A DNA stretch of 64,000 nucleotides. Source: Eremophila alpestris peregrina (Eukaryota; Chordata; Aves; Passeriformes; Alaudidae). The position numbers and the translations under genes are program-made. The notes beneath the pieces were generated by a model, which was given only the letters and a program-made list of their open reading frames with translations, was not told where the DNA came from and made no database searches. Of the stretch, positions 34,899-48,059 are shown one piece after another (the stretch's first letter is position 1; each line of letters starts with the position of its first letter). The DNA is taken from positions 630,283 to 694,282 of the forward strand of contig WMCF01000161.1 in NCBI GenBank assembly GCA_009792885.1, given 5' to 3'.

Positions 34899-37460
34899 GT
34901 TTTGAGTTTGTCTTCCTACCCCTGTGTATGTCACTCTTGTACCACCTGAGAGCACCCTCCTCCTGCTCAATCCATCTCAGCAGCCCCTGGTTTAGCTGAG
35001 ATTTCCCTGTGCCTGCTGCAGTGAGAGATTTTCACTGGTATTTTGTTATTCAGTCGGCTTTTAGAAAGGATATTTAATACATTGAAGGAGTCAGTGTTCC
35101 TCATCCAAGTTGCAACATTTGGGAAAATGACTACTGCTGCAGGGCAGAGCTGGGTCTTCCTGCAGGCAAGTGACTTCTGCAGGCCACCCAGCATTGCCCC
35201 TGCTGTGGTGGCCCAGGTGGCTGCCCAGGGCTGTTGGTCAGTGCCACCTTTCTGAAAAGGGCATGGGGATTTGGGGCTGCCTGGCACCAGCTCACCTCGA
35301 TGTTGAAGAGATATGGATCCTGAGCATGAACTCCTCCTCACCTGCAATAAAAAACCTGGCTGGGTTGTGGGTGATCTGTGTCCTCTCCAGGGACAAACAG
35401 TGCCATCTTCCTGCATGGCATTACACATCCCACCTGTCTGCACTGGGCTGTGAGCCTTGCATTCCCGTCCAGAAGGTGGAGGTTGCACCCACCCTCTCTC
35501 CATCAGTCTCAAGAGAAATGCTACAGGACTTTTGATCCCTACAAATATCTCCCAGCTTCATTCTTTACAGAGAATATGATTGGGATTTTTGTCCCCACCC
35601 TACCTTCACGTTCACCATGAAACTTTGGAATGGCAGGTAGTGGCTCTGTCCGTGCTGCAGGGTGGGTGGATGTGATGGCACTCCAAACCTCAGATGGCCC
35701 AGATGGTCCTAGGGATGATCCCTGGCAATGCAGAAAAATGCATTTTTAGCCTAAGAGAGGCAGCCTCTGTGTCACCCAGCAGAGTTACAGATAGTTCTTA
35801 GGTTTCACAAAGGAAAGGTGCTGTACCTCCAGCAGCACATGGCTCAGGAGCGCAGGAGCGTGGAAACAAACTGCCCTTCTCTGGAAACCTCTCCCACTGG
35901 GCTCTGGGCCTGGAGAACACAAGGGCGAGGGCGGGCAGCAGGAATGCAGCAGGGAAGCTGCCATTGTGCAAAGCTGCACTTGAGCTGGCATTTGCTATGT
36001 TAGTCAGAGGGGACAGAGGTCATTTGCCAGAGCTCATATAAAACATGAGAACCAGGAAAAGGACACGTGCCTGCTGGGACAAGGACAGCTTGGAGAGTAC
36101 GTATGGCACGGCTTTGCTTTGGCTGTGGTATGGAAACTGCTCGTGGCTGAAGCGGTGATGGTGGGCAAGGGGAAGGGCTGGAAACAAAGGTGAGGTTTTC
36201 TATCTGGAAAAGTGTTTCAGGGTTAACCACAGCCTGGTGGGTGTTGCTGATGGCATCTTGACAGATGTGGGAAACGGAGGTAGAGGACAGCAGGTTTTGC
36301 ACTGCATTGCTCATTTGTGCACATATAGTGCCTATAGATGCTGCTTTATGACCTTGGCTGCTGGGGAAATGTGGTTGCATGCACCTCAGGATCCTTTTGT
36401 CCCATCATCAGTCATTTCAGCATGGATGGTGATGCCATCGGGCTGTGAATTGTAGGATTGGGATACCTTTGGTGTGCTGGGCCATCTCTCAGGGGATGAT
36501 GTGTGGCAGAGGCTTCTCCAGGCTGCTGCCTGCTCTGCACAGCAGCCTCCACCCATGCAGGGATGTGGTGTGCTCGTTCCTGGGGAGGGGAAGGGGAAGT
36601 CTGACTGGAGGGATCTTGCCCCTAAAATTTCTCTTGCTGTGGCTGCTGCTCCTGTGCACATTTCTCCCTGTGGTCTCTGTGGTCCCTGCCTGCTGCTGGA
36701 CATCCCTGTTGCTGTTGGGCTTACCACTGCATAGCCTGTCCATGGTCTGCCTCTTCCCCTGCCCCTCCCTGGTTGTTGCTTCTTAAACCATCGTGTGCCA
36801 AGGCTTCCTGCCTTGGGGCTGCTGTTTCGGCATGCCAGGAGCTGTTACACTGGCTGCAGAGGTAGCTGGAATTACCTGGGATCTCATGGATGAACAAACA
36901 GGGACAGCTAGCCAAGGCAGGGCCAGGAGGTGTCCAGAGAGGGACGATGCATGCAGTGTCCCCTGCTGCACTCACGGATGTCTCAGGTAGGGACAGCCTA
37001 GCCTTGCTTCCACTGCCTGCAGAAAGCTGCAAAAAGTTAGGAGCACATCATGTGGAGATTTCAACAATCTTTTTCCTGTTCCTGGGACTGCCAGGAACAA
37101 GGGCTGGCCCTACAGCAACAGGCTGTGTCTGGCAGCTGGGATGTGTCTGTAAGTGCTGGGGAGTCACAGGAACTGCCAGCAGAGCCCTCAGCCCTTTGCC
37201 ACCTGCTGGCATTAGTCAGTACAAACGCAATGTCACAGCCGGTGCCGCTCTGATGTGCCTGATGAGCTCAATGGCATCATCAGAGTGCTGAGCATAGTAA
37301 TTGTTCCACCTCACTTCTTATGTTGTTTAATACTTAACTTTATGTAAATGTGCAATTCTGACGTGAAAACAATCCTTTTAGAGTGCTTAAGGAAGTGGTG
37401 CAGAGCTTGGGCACAGGGCAGGGAGTGTGTCTGCATGGGACTTTTCCTGTGGGAGCATCC

Positions 37461-37540
37461 TTTTTTTTTTTTTTTTTTTGGGTTTTGGGTTTTGTTTTGT
37501 TTGTTTGTTTGTTTTGTGTTTTGTTTTGTTTTGTTCGTTT
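37461..37540. repeat. Poly-T and (GTTT)n low-complexity tract
   Basis: A run of 19 T (37461-37479) is followed by GT-rich sequence with TTTG/GTTTT units. Confidence 0.9.
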
Positions 37541-38024
37541 TAAAGCTCCAGAAAGAAAAGTGAGAGTGGTAGAAGCTGGTGCTGTGCCTTGCAGGGATGG
37601 CAGGGACTGATGGAGGTGCAGGTGCAGGTGGAGTTAATGCATGGGGCAGGTGGTTTTGGGGATGGTGCTGTGGAGCAGGAGCTTTCCAGCTCTCAGAGGA
37701 TGCAGCCCCTTGCTGAGGAAGGATGGGATGGAGAGGAACTCCACAGGCCATGGTGATCCCACAGGACTGAGGAAGAGGAGGATGAGGCGCTGGGACAGAC
37801 AGTCAGATGAAGGAGGGATAGGAACCGGTGACAGGGTTTAGGGTGATGGAAAGAGACAAGGAAAACCTGCTGCCCTGAAGCACACTGAGAAGGCAGGTGA
37901 AGAAGAAAGGGAGCCAGGAAGCAAATAGGCTGAAATTCCACAGAACAAAGCAAAGATTAAGGTGACTCCTGAGAGCTTGGGGAGGCTAGAACTGACCAGT
38001 AGTAACTTTGGGAGACTGTGATCA

Positions 38025-38048
38025 CAAACAAACAAACAAACAAACAAA
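38025..38048. repeat. (AAAC)n microsatellite
   Basis: About six consecutive CAAA units. Confidence 0.9.
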
Positions 38049-38490
38049 ATATAAAACCAAATAAAACAGCCCCAAAATCAGAAAATTTCACACAGAAAAT
38101 GTTACGTAATTTTGCACAATGATAAAAGATGACCTGGAGATGAGAAGACAGGTTTGAGGTGTAGAAGCACTGCAGTTCTGAATCAGAAGGACCTCTGTTT
38201 TCACAGGGACATTTTACTTGCATAGGCATGGGATGACGTGCTGCTGCCTTTGGTGGGAGACCGCTTTTGGGGGAGGCTTTGCTTCAGTGGGTAGTGGCAG
38301 CTTCTGGCAGAGCTGTGCCCCCCACTTTGTGGTGAGGGTGACATTACCTGGCAGTGGGGACTCCCCAGAGAGCTCTTTCTTTGAATGCAGCAGCCTGGGC
38401 AAGACACCCGCTTTGGAAAGACCTGCAGCATCTTCCTGATTTTCCTTCCAGACCACCAGCTGCCTTCAGGGACTTTACCCCGTGCTGGCA

Positions 38491-39537
38491 ATGGCCTCTC
38501 AGACTGTGATTACGGTCCAGCCCCAGTTTTCAACTGCCCAACAGCTGGGGCAGTGGCAGACAGGGCTGCTGGACTGCTGCTCCGACTGCGGCGTGTGTGA
38601 GTACACGCGTACCCCTCGTCCCGCTGTTGCTCGGGATGTGCTCCCGGTGCTTTACCCTGCTCCTCCTGCAGCCTTACCCCTGCTGCAAACCCCACTCCTG
38701 TGGGTACTGGAGGCAGAGCAGCCCTTGCCTGCTGTCAAGAGCCACAGCTCCCGGCTGGCTTTCCCCGCTTTTCCTCTGTCTTTGCACCCTCAGCCAAGCC
38801 CACGTCTCGCTGTCCCACAGGTTTGTGTGGGTCCTTCTGCTACCCCTGCCTGGTGTGCCAAGTGGCCGGGGCCATGGACGAGTGCTGCCTGTGTGGCTCC
38901 AGCGTGGCCATGAGGACCCTGTACCGCACCAGATACAACATCCCGGTCAGTGACCAGCTCAGGGCCTGTCCCAACCATGGTGGGATGGGTGCTGGGCTGA
39001 GGGCTCAGGGAAGGAGAGGAGTGCCCAAGGGGAAGGCCAGAGTGGGGGAGTTGCACGGGCATGTCAGCAGGCCAGGAGCCAGGGACACACCTGCCTCACC
39101 ACTGTGAGCTGGAGGTGACCCCAGCACACACCACATCACCCCAGTCCTTGCTGGATATGAGCAGCAGGGTGCTGCAGGGCTCGGTGAGCTGCCGCGGGGT
39201 GCTGACGATGTCAAATAGAAAGGCTGGAAGGCTAAACTGGTGCGGCATTATTCATGCGATGTCCCGTACTCCACAGGGCTCCATCCTGGGAGACTTTTGC
39301 TCCATCTGGTGCTGCACCCCTTGTGCAGTCTGCCAGCTGAAGAGAGACATCAACCGGAGGAGGGAGATGGGCATATTCTGGTAAGCTGGGGGTGCTGGTG
39401 CCGATTTGCCTCACTGCTGCACAGCACCCGGTGACTTTCCGGGGCCCCCCTTTCCTCTGGCGCCTCCAGACACAGGGTTGCTGCAGTGCCGGAGTGGCTG
39501 AGGAAAGGGTGACCCTGCTCTCCTATCCCGTTGCAGA
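38491..39537 (+). CDS. PLAC8: PLAC8-family cysteine-rich protein, copy 2
   Basis: Tandem paralogue of the preceding gene. Coding exons: 38491-38596, 38821-38945 and 39277-39380, plus one base at 39537; TGA is again split TG|A. Product 111 residues. Seen: WQTGLLDCCSDCGVC, CLCGSFCYPCLVCQVAGAMD, CCLCGSSVAMRTLYRTRY, and C-terminal KRDINRRREMGIF. Exon sizes (125 and 104) and intron phases match copy 1 exactly. The last exon keeps the CC pair (WCCTPC), unlike copy 1. A likely acceptor at 38450-38451 starts the exon 39 bases before the ATG. The N-terminal 20 residues differ clearly between copies, while part of the middle exon is identical in nucleotides. Paralogue naming (PLAC8 versus PLAC8-like) cannot be decided here. 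Confidence 0.92.
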
Positions 39538-39668
39538 TGCTGCCATCTTCAGTGCACCCTGTGGAGCCACTGCAGGCAGGAGCTGCTGCTGCCCTGGATT
39601 TTGGAACATGCGCCGTGAAGAGTTTTCCTTTGCTGTACTCTATCCCCTCTTCCCGGGGCAAAGCCAGT

Positions 39669-39674
39669 GATAAA
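39669..39674 (+). terminator. Possible PLAC8 copy 2 poly(A) signal GATAAA
   Basis: No AATAAA follows closely. A GATAAA variant 130 bases into the last exon is followed by a GTGTGTTGTT stretch. It is a weak call based on the analogous position in copy 1. Confidence 0.4.
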
Positions 39675-42600
39675 AGCATTGTCTACCTGCCCGTGTGTTG
39701 TTATTTATGTCTCTGTGTCTTTCTGCAGCATCAGAATCAGTGCTGTACTTTTCTAGGCTGTGTGGCCAGGGGCATGATGAGGTTGTCAGGTAAAGGAGGC
39801 TTTCTCTTGCACACCCACACTGGAATGAGGCCAGACCACAAAATTTAGTGAGGAGATGAGAAAACAAAAGCCAAATCTGCTATGGGAGCAACTTCTCTGT
39901 GGACACCACCGATGCGCAGAGCTGGTAACAGCATTGCCCACTGCTCAGAGAGGCCCAAGAGCACTGAAGCCATCCCTGTTGATGCCTGGACTGTCCCCAG
40001 CACCAAGACACAAGCAGGGAGTGATGGTGATGCCTTGGGATTCCCAGTCATTCTGCTTTCCCCACATACACGTTGTCAGGAGACCATCACATGGAGAGTG
40101 GCTTCTCTGTGGGTCAGAGCTCTCCTGCAGCTTGTGGGTGTTGGGTGTGATATGCTGTGGTGGAAGAGCTGGGACTTGGGAGTGCAAGGGTTTATCCAGT
40201 GCCTGCCATGGTGACAAACAGGCAAGTCTGGGACTAGGGTTGCTCTGGCTCAGATTGGTTTAAGGCTCATTGCTCTGAACAGAAAAAGGTGGGGGTTTGC
40301 CCAGAGAGCGCTGCGGGGGGCCTGGAGTCTCTGTCATGTCTGTGCTTTTGGGGTGGCACCTGTGGGACAGGATGGGGATTTATCAAAAAATACCTCTCCC
40401 TCTCGCCTGTTTTCACCATCACAGCTCCAGCTGCAGCTGCCCCCGGTGTGAAGGGCTGGCTGCGTGTAGGTGTGTGTTCACGCACATAAACACGCCCTCA
40501 GAGAAGCAGGGAAAGCGGCTGTGCTGTGGCCTCTGCCGGAGCTGGGAGCTGGCAGTGTGCCTGCTGTGGGGACAGAGGTCACGGATGGCCCCTGGCATGC
40601 TGGATCACCTCTGCTCCATCCTGGCTGCTGGTCCTAAATCCCTGCCACGTGCATCCCACCAGCAACAGAGCAGGGTTGGGGGCTGTGTCTGAGCCTGGTT
40701 TGAGGTGGCTCAGGAGCTCCCAAGATCAAAGGCTTCAAAGCCACACAGCCGGGAGTGCTGAGGTCCCCTCTTTCCAGGGACAAGTGAACCCTGTGTTCCC
40801 AGCACGGGGCTCCTGCAGGACTCTGCCCCATCTCTCCTCCCACAGTGGTGGTTGTTTTGGGCTTCCCAGTCATTTCTGCTTGGCATCCTACACTCATCCT
40901 TGATCAGGGAGTTTCTTCCGCGAGTCTCTTTCTTCTCCAGTGCACGCAGGGGTTGGTCCATTAGGACCAGGGACCAAAGCCATGAACCTCCACGGTGAGC
41001 CAGAAGCAGCCGGGAGGCTGCTGAGCAGCCACAAGGACACAGAGGTTTTCTTTCCGTGAACTTCTTTATCAGAAGTAACTGCAAATGACCACTACTGAAA
41101 CAAGCATGTTCTTGAGATCACGCACATGTAGGCACACCTGTATGCATTATTTCAGGCGCTACCGGCACGACCCTTGCCAAGCTGCTGGGCAGGAAGGAAA
41201 AGCCTCTTGTCGCAGGTGATCCACATCACAAAACAAGCGGTACAAATCTGAAGCTGCATCCGCCCATATCCCGGTCCCTGACTGTCGCACGGCTCAGCCA
41301 CTTGCTCCCGGTGTTCCACGCTCCTGGTGCACACCTCCCGTTCCTCCTGTGAGATGCCTGCAGGCTGTTCCAGAGCCGTCTTCCAGGACTCCGCATTTCC
41401 TCATCTGTCCTGCCCTGGGAGCGCCGGGACTCTCGGGCTGAGCACCACTGGGATGGCACCCATATTCCAGGGATATTAAGGGACACGGACCTGCCCACAG
41501 CGCCCCCAGGTGGGGCAGCTCGGCATCAGCAATTCCCGGTCTGAATCAGCCCTTACGGCCGGAACAGGGATAATTTCCTGGCCCTGAGACTTTTCTGTCA
41601 TTAATGCCAAACCTTCCTTTCCTGCTCGAGGGGCCCCGCGTTGTGCTTCTCCACCTTCCCCTCAGGCTGCTGCCAGCTTGCTGGGGCCAGGATCGTTGAG
41701 GTTTCCCTGCGCTGCCTCCCTCGAAGCCGGGATGTTTGTGGTGATGGTTTTCCTTGCTGGTGCTAAGACAGGTCCTTCTCCACACAGCTTTGTCCTTGTG
41801 TCCTCACGGGGCTTTGTTTGCACAGGCCGTGCTGTGCAGCAAGGAGCCAGGAGCAGCCAGCCCCAAGCCTGGGGGAGTGCCTACTTCATCCAAGGACTGT
41901 CAGGGGACACGGAATCTGCAGGCAGTGCCTGGTGAATGCCCGAAGTGATGATCAAACAGCCCCATAACCAGCCATGCTGTCGAGGGGGTCTCTCGCTTCT
42001 GGCCAGGGTGGGAGAAGCTCAGCATAGCCAGGGAAGCCTCACTGTGGGTGATGGATAAACCCTCGATCCCCTCTGAGGGCTGGCTGGGTTGGGTCTCTTG
42101 GCACTGTATGAATATGGCTGGGGGGTAAACAATGCCAGAGGCAGGTCAGCGCCGTGTGAGGAGCTGTGACAGCCCCCAGAGCAAAGCCTCTCCCAGGAGG
42201 TTTGTGCCTCATATTTGGGGGGCTGGGAGCTTGGAAGGGAGTTAGGAAAGGTGAACCAAGAGGTTCAGCTGCACCCCATTGCCAGCTGTTCTGTGTAGAG
42301 CTGGGGACAGCCCAGTTTATGGGTACAGCTCCTGTGCACACAGTGCAGGTGAAATGCACCCTGCTTCTCAGAGGGGTTTGAGCAAATGCCCTTCCTGGAC
42401 TGCCCTTCTGAGAGAGATGTGACTTCTGCATAGGGAGGGGCACAGGCATCTCCTGAGGGTCTCTGGGGTGTGCCCCCAGGAGCTCTGACTGACTGGTGTC
42501 TCTCCTTTTTAGGTACAGAGGAGGCTCCAGTGTCTTGTGCTGCCACCTCACCTGCAGCCACAGCCTGCAGCCCCTCAGAGCAGGGCTGCCCAGGCTCACC

Positions 42601-43189
42601 CTCATCTCACTTCTGCTGTCAGGAATGAGACTGAGAGAGACCCTCCACACAGTGAGGAACTTGTGACATGTATTTAAGCCTCAAGGGAAGAGGCCAGGCT
42701 CCTTGCTGGGTAGAGCCCCCTGTAAGGGACAACCCATGCGGCTCCTGGGTGACAGACACCCTGGCTCCAGCTAATAAACACCCCAGCTCTTTTTGGATTA
42801 GAGATGCTCCTGGTTCTCACAGCTCTGATGGATGAATGCTCCACCTGCTTACACCTCAAGGTATTTGATGCTCTAAGTGATTTCAGCTCCTGCATCTTCC
42901 AGCTCCAGATCATGGTTCTGGCTGCTCTGCTGTTGAGGTACAAGATGCTCTTGCCAGCAGACCTCCTCCCCTCATTACACTCTGGGCTAGGGACATTTGG
43001 GTTTCTCTTGAGTTTCAGGCCATTCCAGCTCCTGCACATGGCATGCCAATGACAGGTAATGGATGTTGCACCTCAGGTTATTTGAAACCCTGAGCTATTT
43101 TGGCTCACACCAGAGAAGAGATGCTCCTCCTGTTTCCAGAGGCAGAAATTAAGTCTGGGGGATGTTTGCAAACAGTCTGAAGGGCTCCC

Positions 43190-43640
43190 AGAAAAGAGAG
43201 ACAGCCTGTCTCATACAGCACACTGTTAAGGTCAGAAAGGTCTCCAGGACTGAGTATCAACCTAACACTGACATGTTCATCACTAAACCTCATCCCCAAA
43301 AGCCACATCTATACATTTTGTTAACATTCCCAGGGTTGGTGATTCAATCACTTTCCTGGGCAGCATGTTCTGATGCCTGACCATCCTTCCCATGAAGAAA
43401 TTTCTCCTGATATCCAATCTAAAGCTCCCTTGGCACAACTTGAGGACAATTCCTTTCATTTCTTCTCATTCTGTCACTTGTTTACCTGGGAGAAGAGATT
43501 GATCCCCACCTCTCTATAAACTCCTTCCAGGTAGTTGTAAAGAGCAATAAGATCTCTCTTGAGCCTCCTTTTTTTTTCCAGGCTAAACATCCCCTGCTCT
43601 GCACTGATCCCACAGGGACATGAGATGATGCAGTGAGGCA
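43190..43640 (-). mobile_element. CR1 LINE 3' fragment, antisense, diverged
   Basis: CAGCATGTTCTGATGCCTGA, ATGAAGAAATTTCTCCTGAT, ATCCAATCTAAAGCTCCCTT and CTCTTGAGCCTCC follow the antisense CR1 order with many substitutions, suggesting an old copy. Limits are approximate. Confidence 0.75.
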
Positions 43641-46002
43641 TTGGATCAGCCACTCTCTTCAGCTCCTCTCTCTTCAAGGCTAATGCAGTGCGAGTGTTGA
43701 TGTAGTGCATCAACTAAAGCAAGCCCCTCCTGAAACAGCCTTCCTCTTTTCCCAGGGTGGTTCTCTATGTTTCCAAGAAGCCCTTTTGCTGTTCCTTCAT
43801 TTTTGGTGCAGAGCAGCGGTGGTGCTGCCTGCATGAAGTACAGGGAAGTAAACCAAACCACCAAGTTTCACCTCCCACACTGTTACTGATTGACAAACTC
43901 GATACTATTTCTTCCCCCAGGCCTGGCTGCTAAGCTGCTTTGTGTCTCAGGAACCTGCGCAGGGAGAGCAGAGTGTCAGTCACCAGAGGGCACCAGGGAA
44001 GAAGGATGCTGAGAGCTCCACTTGTTTCTCTGCTGCACAGTTCAGCACATGAAGGGGGAACGGCTTTTCAGCACTGCCTGGCTGCTGCTGCTGTTTGTCC
44101 GCAGGCAATTCCCCCATTTCTGCTCTGGCATAGGATGACAGCAATTTAGCAGTGAGAAGGAAACACCTCAGCCACTGGTACATATTAGAACAGCCATGAA
44201 CGGATGTAAAAACCTAGGTGTGTTAGTTCTCAAGTAAGCCAGGCTTTGGCCTGCAAAGCAAGATAGAGTCAAAACTCCTGTAAGAGAAAGCAGAGTTGTA
44301 AAGGATTATAGCTCTAAGCCTAAGTTCAGGAGGCTGGAACACATCAATGAAATGCAGCTCACTCTGAGCAGCAGGGAACCTGCTAGGAAACCTGCCACTC
44401 AAGTAAAATGTGTGATGTTAACATCACAGTGATTTAACTGGTACTCTTCTGGGGCACAGTTGAAGTAATTCATTATGGGAAAGTTAAGCCTTACAAGGGA
44501 AAGGCTCACCATGTTATTTCCAGGGCTAGTGAGACAGACCTAATGATTCCTGAGAGATTTGACACCAAGCTGGAAGTACTGCACAGTACCATGCCAGCCT
44601 GATCTGCAGCTCAGGAGAATTCCTGGTAAGCATAATGTTGAGCAACGTTAGATTCAATGTCTACACCCCTTCCTTGAGGTTCATCACCTTGAGTCTTTCA
44701 ATAACAATTACTCATACAAGATGCGTAATTGTTTTCCTCTCCTCCTTGTAATAAAATTTTTATTATGTTTTTAGACATTTCCTCCCAGTGCTGAGGTGAA
44801 AGTGCAGAACATCATTCAGCTCCAAACAGAGAAAGGGCACAGCCCAGGACCTCACCTTGGCTGGTGTGGATGCTGCACAGATTTCACCTTATGTTTTGAT
44901 TAATGGGCAGCTGGTGGTGACCTTTTGCCAGATTTAATATTTAAACAGCACATGCAAGCTGTTTGGAAGGATTGTCTGATAAGGTGATACCTCACTTACA
45001 GTGTGTTTAACATCTCAGGGTTTATGTGTTGTGAACTGACCAAAGGTCAGCTGCATGTAATGGGTGTGCCTCACATCTGACCAAACACAAAACAGAAGTG
45101 TGAAAGGTTGAACCCTGTATTTAATCAGTTACTACCCTTAAGTAACCCTGCGATACACCACCGGTTTGCCCAAAGATAAAAGAGGAAAAATTTATGAGCA
45201 CTTGTCATGCATTCTTATCTGACAAATAGGCACCTGGGACAGGCCTGGCCTTGGAGACACTAAGATAAAAAAATGTATTAGGGTAGAATTAATTACTGAG
45301 TTTTGCACTCCTAAGGGCACAGGTTTCAAGCCCTGCAGCAGTACATGAACCTTGATCTCCTTGGGAGCTCTGCAGCAGCAAAGCCAATGAGATGCCAAAG
45401 ATGCACTGTCTCACCCTAATGAAATCTGTAATCTTATCTCTGAGGAATCATGTTCCTAAAATGCATGTCTTTTATTACTGATTTGAATGTGAATGGCTCT
45501 GTACTATCTTTATACAGGAGCACTAAACCTCTCAGCAGCTATCAGAGGTGATAAGACAGTCCCTTCAGACTGTGTCTATACATGTGTCCCATCCATGTGT
45601 CTAAGATAAAAAACTTGCCAGTGAAATTAAATTGTTCCTGACCAGCTCCTGAAACTGCAGAAAGACAGGCTGAATTGCTTTCACTCAGTGTTTCAGACTC
45701 CAATGCAAGCATCAGCTGGGGCTTTCCTTCAGACCGTTCACTCCGTGCCTGAAGACAGGAACGACTGTGAATTGATGCATTTGGAAACAATCTCAAGGAT
45801 ACCTGTGCCCACAATTTAAAAAAAACCAATTCATATTGGCTCTTAAAAGTAGAGCAAATATGTGTGCAATAAAATAACCACAGTTTTCTTCTCCTTTTGC
45901 TGTTTTTGTTGTTTGGTTGATTTAAGCCTGAGCACCAGTCATGCTGAGAGCAACAGCCACCTCTCTCTGCATCCTGTGCAAGTGCTTGGTTTTTCCTAAC
46001 TT

Positions 46003-46920
46003 TTATCCTGAGTTGGAAGGCACCCAAGAAGGATAATAGAGTCCAACTCCTGGCCTGGCACAGGACAGTCACAAGAACCACACCATGTACCCAAGGGTAT
46101 TGTCCAAAACCTTCTTGACCTCTGTCAGGCTTGGTGCTGTGACCACTTCTCTGGGGAGCCTGTTCCAGTGCTCAACCACCCCTGGGGTGAAGAAACTTTT
46201 TTCTAATATCCAAGCTAAACCTCCTGTGACTCAGCTTGGGCTGTTCCCTGGGGTTCTGTCGCTGTCACCACAAAGAAGAGATCAGTGCCTGCCCCTCCTC
46301 TTCCCCTCACAATGAAGCTGTAGCTGCAACGAGGTCTCCCCTCATCTTCCTCTTCTCCAGGCTGAGCAGACCAAGTGCCCTCAGCCACTCCTGGTACGGC
46401 AGCCCCTCAAGGCCTTTCACCATCTTTTTTGCCCTCCTTTGGATGCTCTCTCTAGTTTCATGTTTATACTTTGGCACCCAAACTGCCCACAGCACTGGAG
46501 ATGAGGCTGTCCCAGAGCAGAGCAGAGGGGACAATCCCCTCCCTTGCCTGCCTGGCCATGCTGGGCCTGATGCCCCCCAGGACAGGGCTGGCCCTCCTGG
46601 CTGCCAGGGCACTGCTGGCTCACATTCAGCTTTCCAAGGACCAGGACCCCCAGGTCCCTTTGCACAGCGCTGCTCTCCAGCCTCATTCCCCAGTCTGTCC
46701 CTACAGCAAGGGTTGCCCCATCCCAGGTGAAAAATACAGCACTTGTCTTTGTTTAAAGCTCATGTGGTTGGTGATTACCCAGCCCTCCAACTTGCCAAGG
46801 TCTCTCTGCAGGGCCTCTGCCTTCAAGGGAGTCAACAGCTCATCCCATTGTAGTAATTTACAATTTACTCAAAGTACACCTTTGAGTCCTGCACCCAAGC
46901 TGCCTGGGGAGAGCCCAGAT
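46003..46920 (-). mobile_element. CR1 LINE, about 0.9 kb, antisense
   Basis: The longest CR1 in the window. It starts at the tail side with GAGTTGGAAGGCACCCAAGA and runs through AGCCTGTTCCAGTGCTCAAC into sequence whose minus-strand translation includes KMVKGLEGLPYQEWLRALG and SLEKRKMRGDL, the C-terminal end of CR1 ORF2 (reverse transcriptase protein). The 5' part is truncated. It ends about 1.1 kb before the presumed ABCG2 promoter. Confidence 0.9.
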
Positions 46921-48059
46921 GTGATACTACAGATTGCCTGCTGAGGTTTCCTGCCCAGGCTGCAGATATGCTCCCTGAATGAGATCACAGCATTTCTGCA
47001 CCTATCAGTCACGTGTGCACCTTCTCAAATGCCACTGGGAGTATGCAATGATTTTTGCTAGCTGCTGACATGCTTCTAAGTCTCATATAAATACAGCAGA
47101 GAGTTAATTATTATAAAATCATTGATAAAGGAAAGAACAAGGTCTCAGGAGCATGGTTCATGAACAATTATATACTTACCTATCCCAGGTTACAGCCATC
47201 TAAAAAATCTGGCCCTGTGGTATTTGGTCCAGGAGAGCTCTTACAGGCAGCCTTGATGTTTAATAATTAGTGGCGAGTCTTTCTAGGAAAAAGAGATGAT
47301 AAAAAAAATCATGATTTCAAATGGAAACCATCCATAACGTGTGCTCTTCTGTGCCATCTGCCCAGGAGAAAGATTGTGTCTCCATGGGCTCATGCATTTG
47401 TCAAAGCTCTGACAGAGCCCTCACGTGAGATGGTGCCAACAGAACTGAAGGGGTTCCTTCAGCATGCCTCAAAGTTTGTCCAGCCTCATCTGTGGGGTTA
47501 TTGGAAGCCACATCTGTCCTGGAAAGCAAAACAGCATCAGGGAGCACATAGGAGAACTGGCATGTCTGTCATTGAGCTGGCTCCCAGTTGGCACAACTCC
47601 CGGAAAGCTCTGGCTGATGCTGCCCAGTAACCTCAGCTGGGGACCAGTGCTCCTACTTTGTATAACAAAGGCTGCCTCATCTTTGGTTCCTTCCACAGCA
47701 TCAGCGTCATACCCACACACTGTCCTGTGAAAACCCCGCTCTGATGGGCTCAGAAAAGCCTTTGCATTTTTGCAGGTATTTGGAACTGAAGGAAAACGTA
47801 CCTTTCTCCAGGACACTGGGGAAGAAGACATCACAACCAACTGAGCCTTGTGGGATTCATCCCACCCTGCCAGCTTTGCCAGCCCTGCCCGTGGCTGCAA
47901 GCCTCGGGCAGGTGGAGATGCTCTCCTTCACTCAGTGTCATCACTACCGGCGTGGTTGGGTTGTGGCAGTTTACAATTTGTTCAGCTAAAAGGAGAAAAG
48001 GTGAAATCAGCGGCTCGCCCTGGCCCTGCCCTCCCCACAAAGGGAGAGGGTGGAGACTC

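Larger units (their letters stand above)
34920..38451. other. Spacer between the two PLAC8 genes
   Basis: About 3.5 kb without a recognised coding exon. It includes a T run (37461-37479) followed by a GTTT-rich stretch to about 37540, and an (AAAC)n array at 38025-38048. The second PLAC8 gene should have a noncoding first exon here; I could not place it. Confidence 0.5.
39700..48000. other. Intergenic region PLAC8-ABCG2
   Basis: About 8.3 kb with two antisense CR1 fragments and no recognised gene. Long antisense frames at 42039-42650 (203 codons) and 45542-46081 (179 codons) lack family similarity or splice support. A cysteine-containing stretch near 40515-40580 superficially recalls PLAC8 but does not align. 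Confidence 0.5.

Noticed and set aside
38025..38048. Short repeats as a CRISPR-like or regulatory array
   Set aside because: It is a plain (AAAC)n microsatellite in a vertebrate genome.
40497..40692. Possible third PLAC8 copy or remnant
   Set aside because: A stretch translating to LCCGLCRSW and VCLLWG looks cysteine-rich, but it lacks the conserved TLYRTRY and KRDINRRR blocks and the expected splice signals.
42039..42650. 203-codon minus-strand open frame
   Set aside because: GC-rich composition makes long chance frames likely; no domain, repeat or splice pattern supports it.
46236..46944. Plus-strand open frames of 157-164 codons
   Set aside because: They are antisense translations of the CR1 element; the informative frame is on the minus strand.
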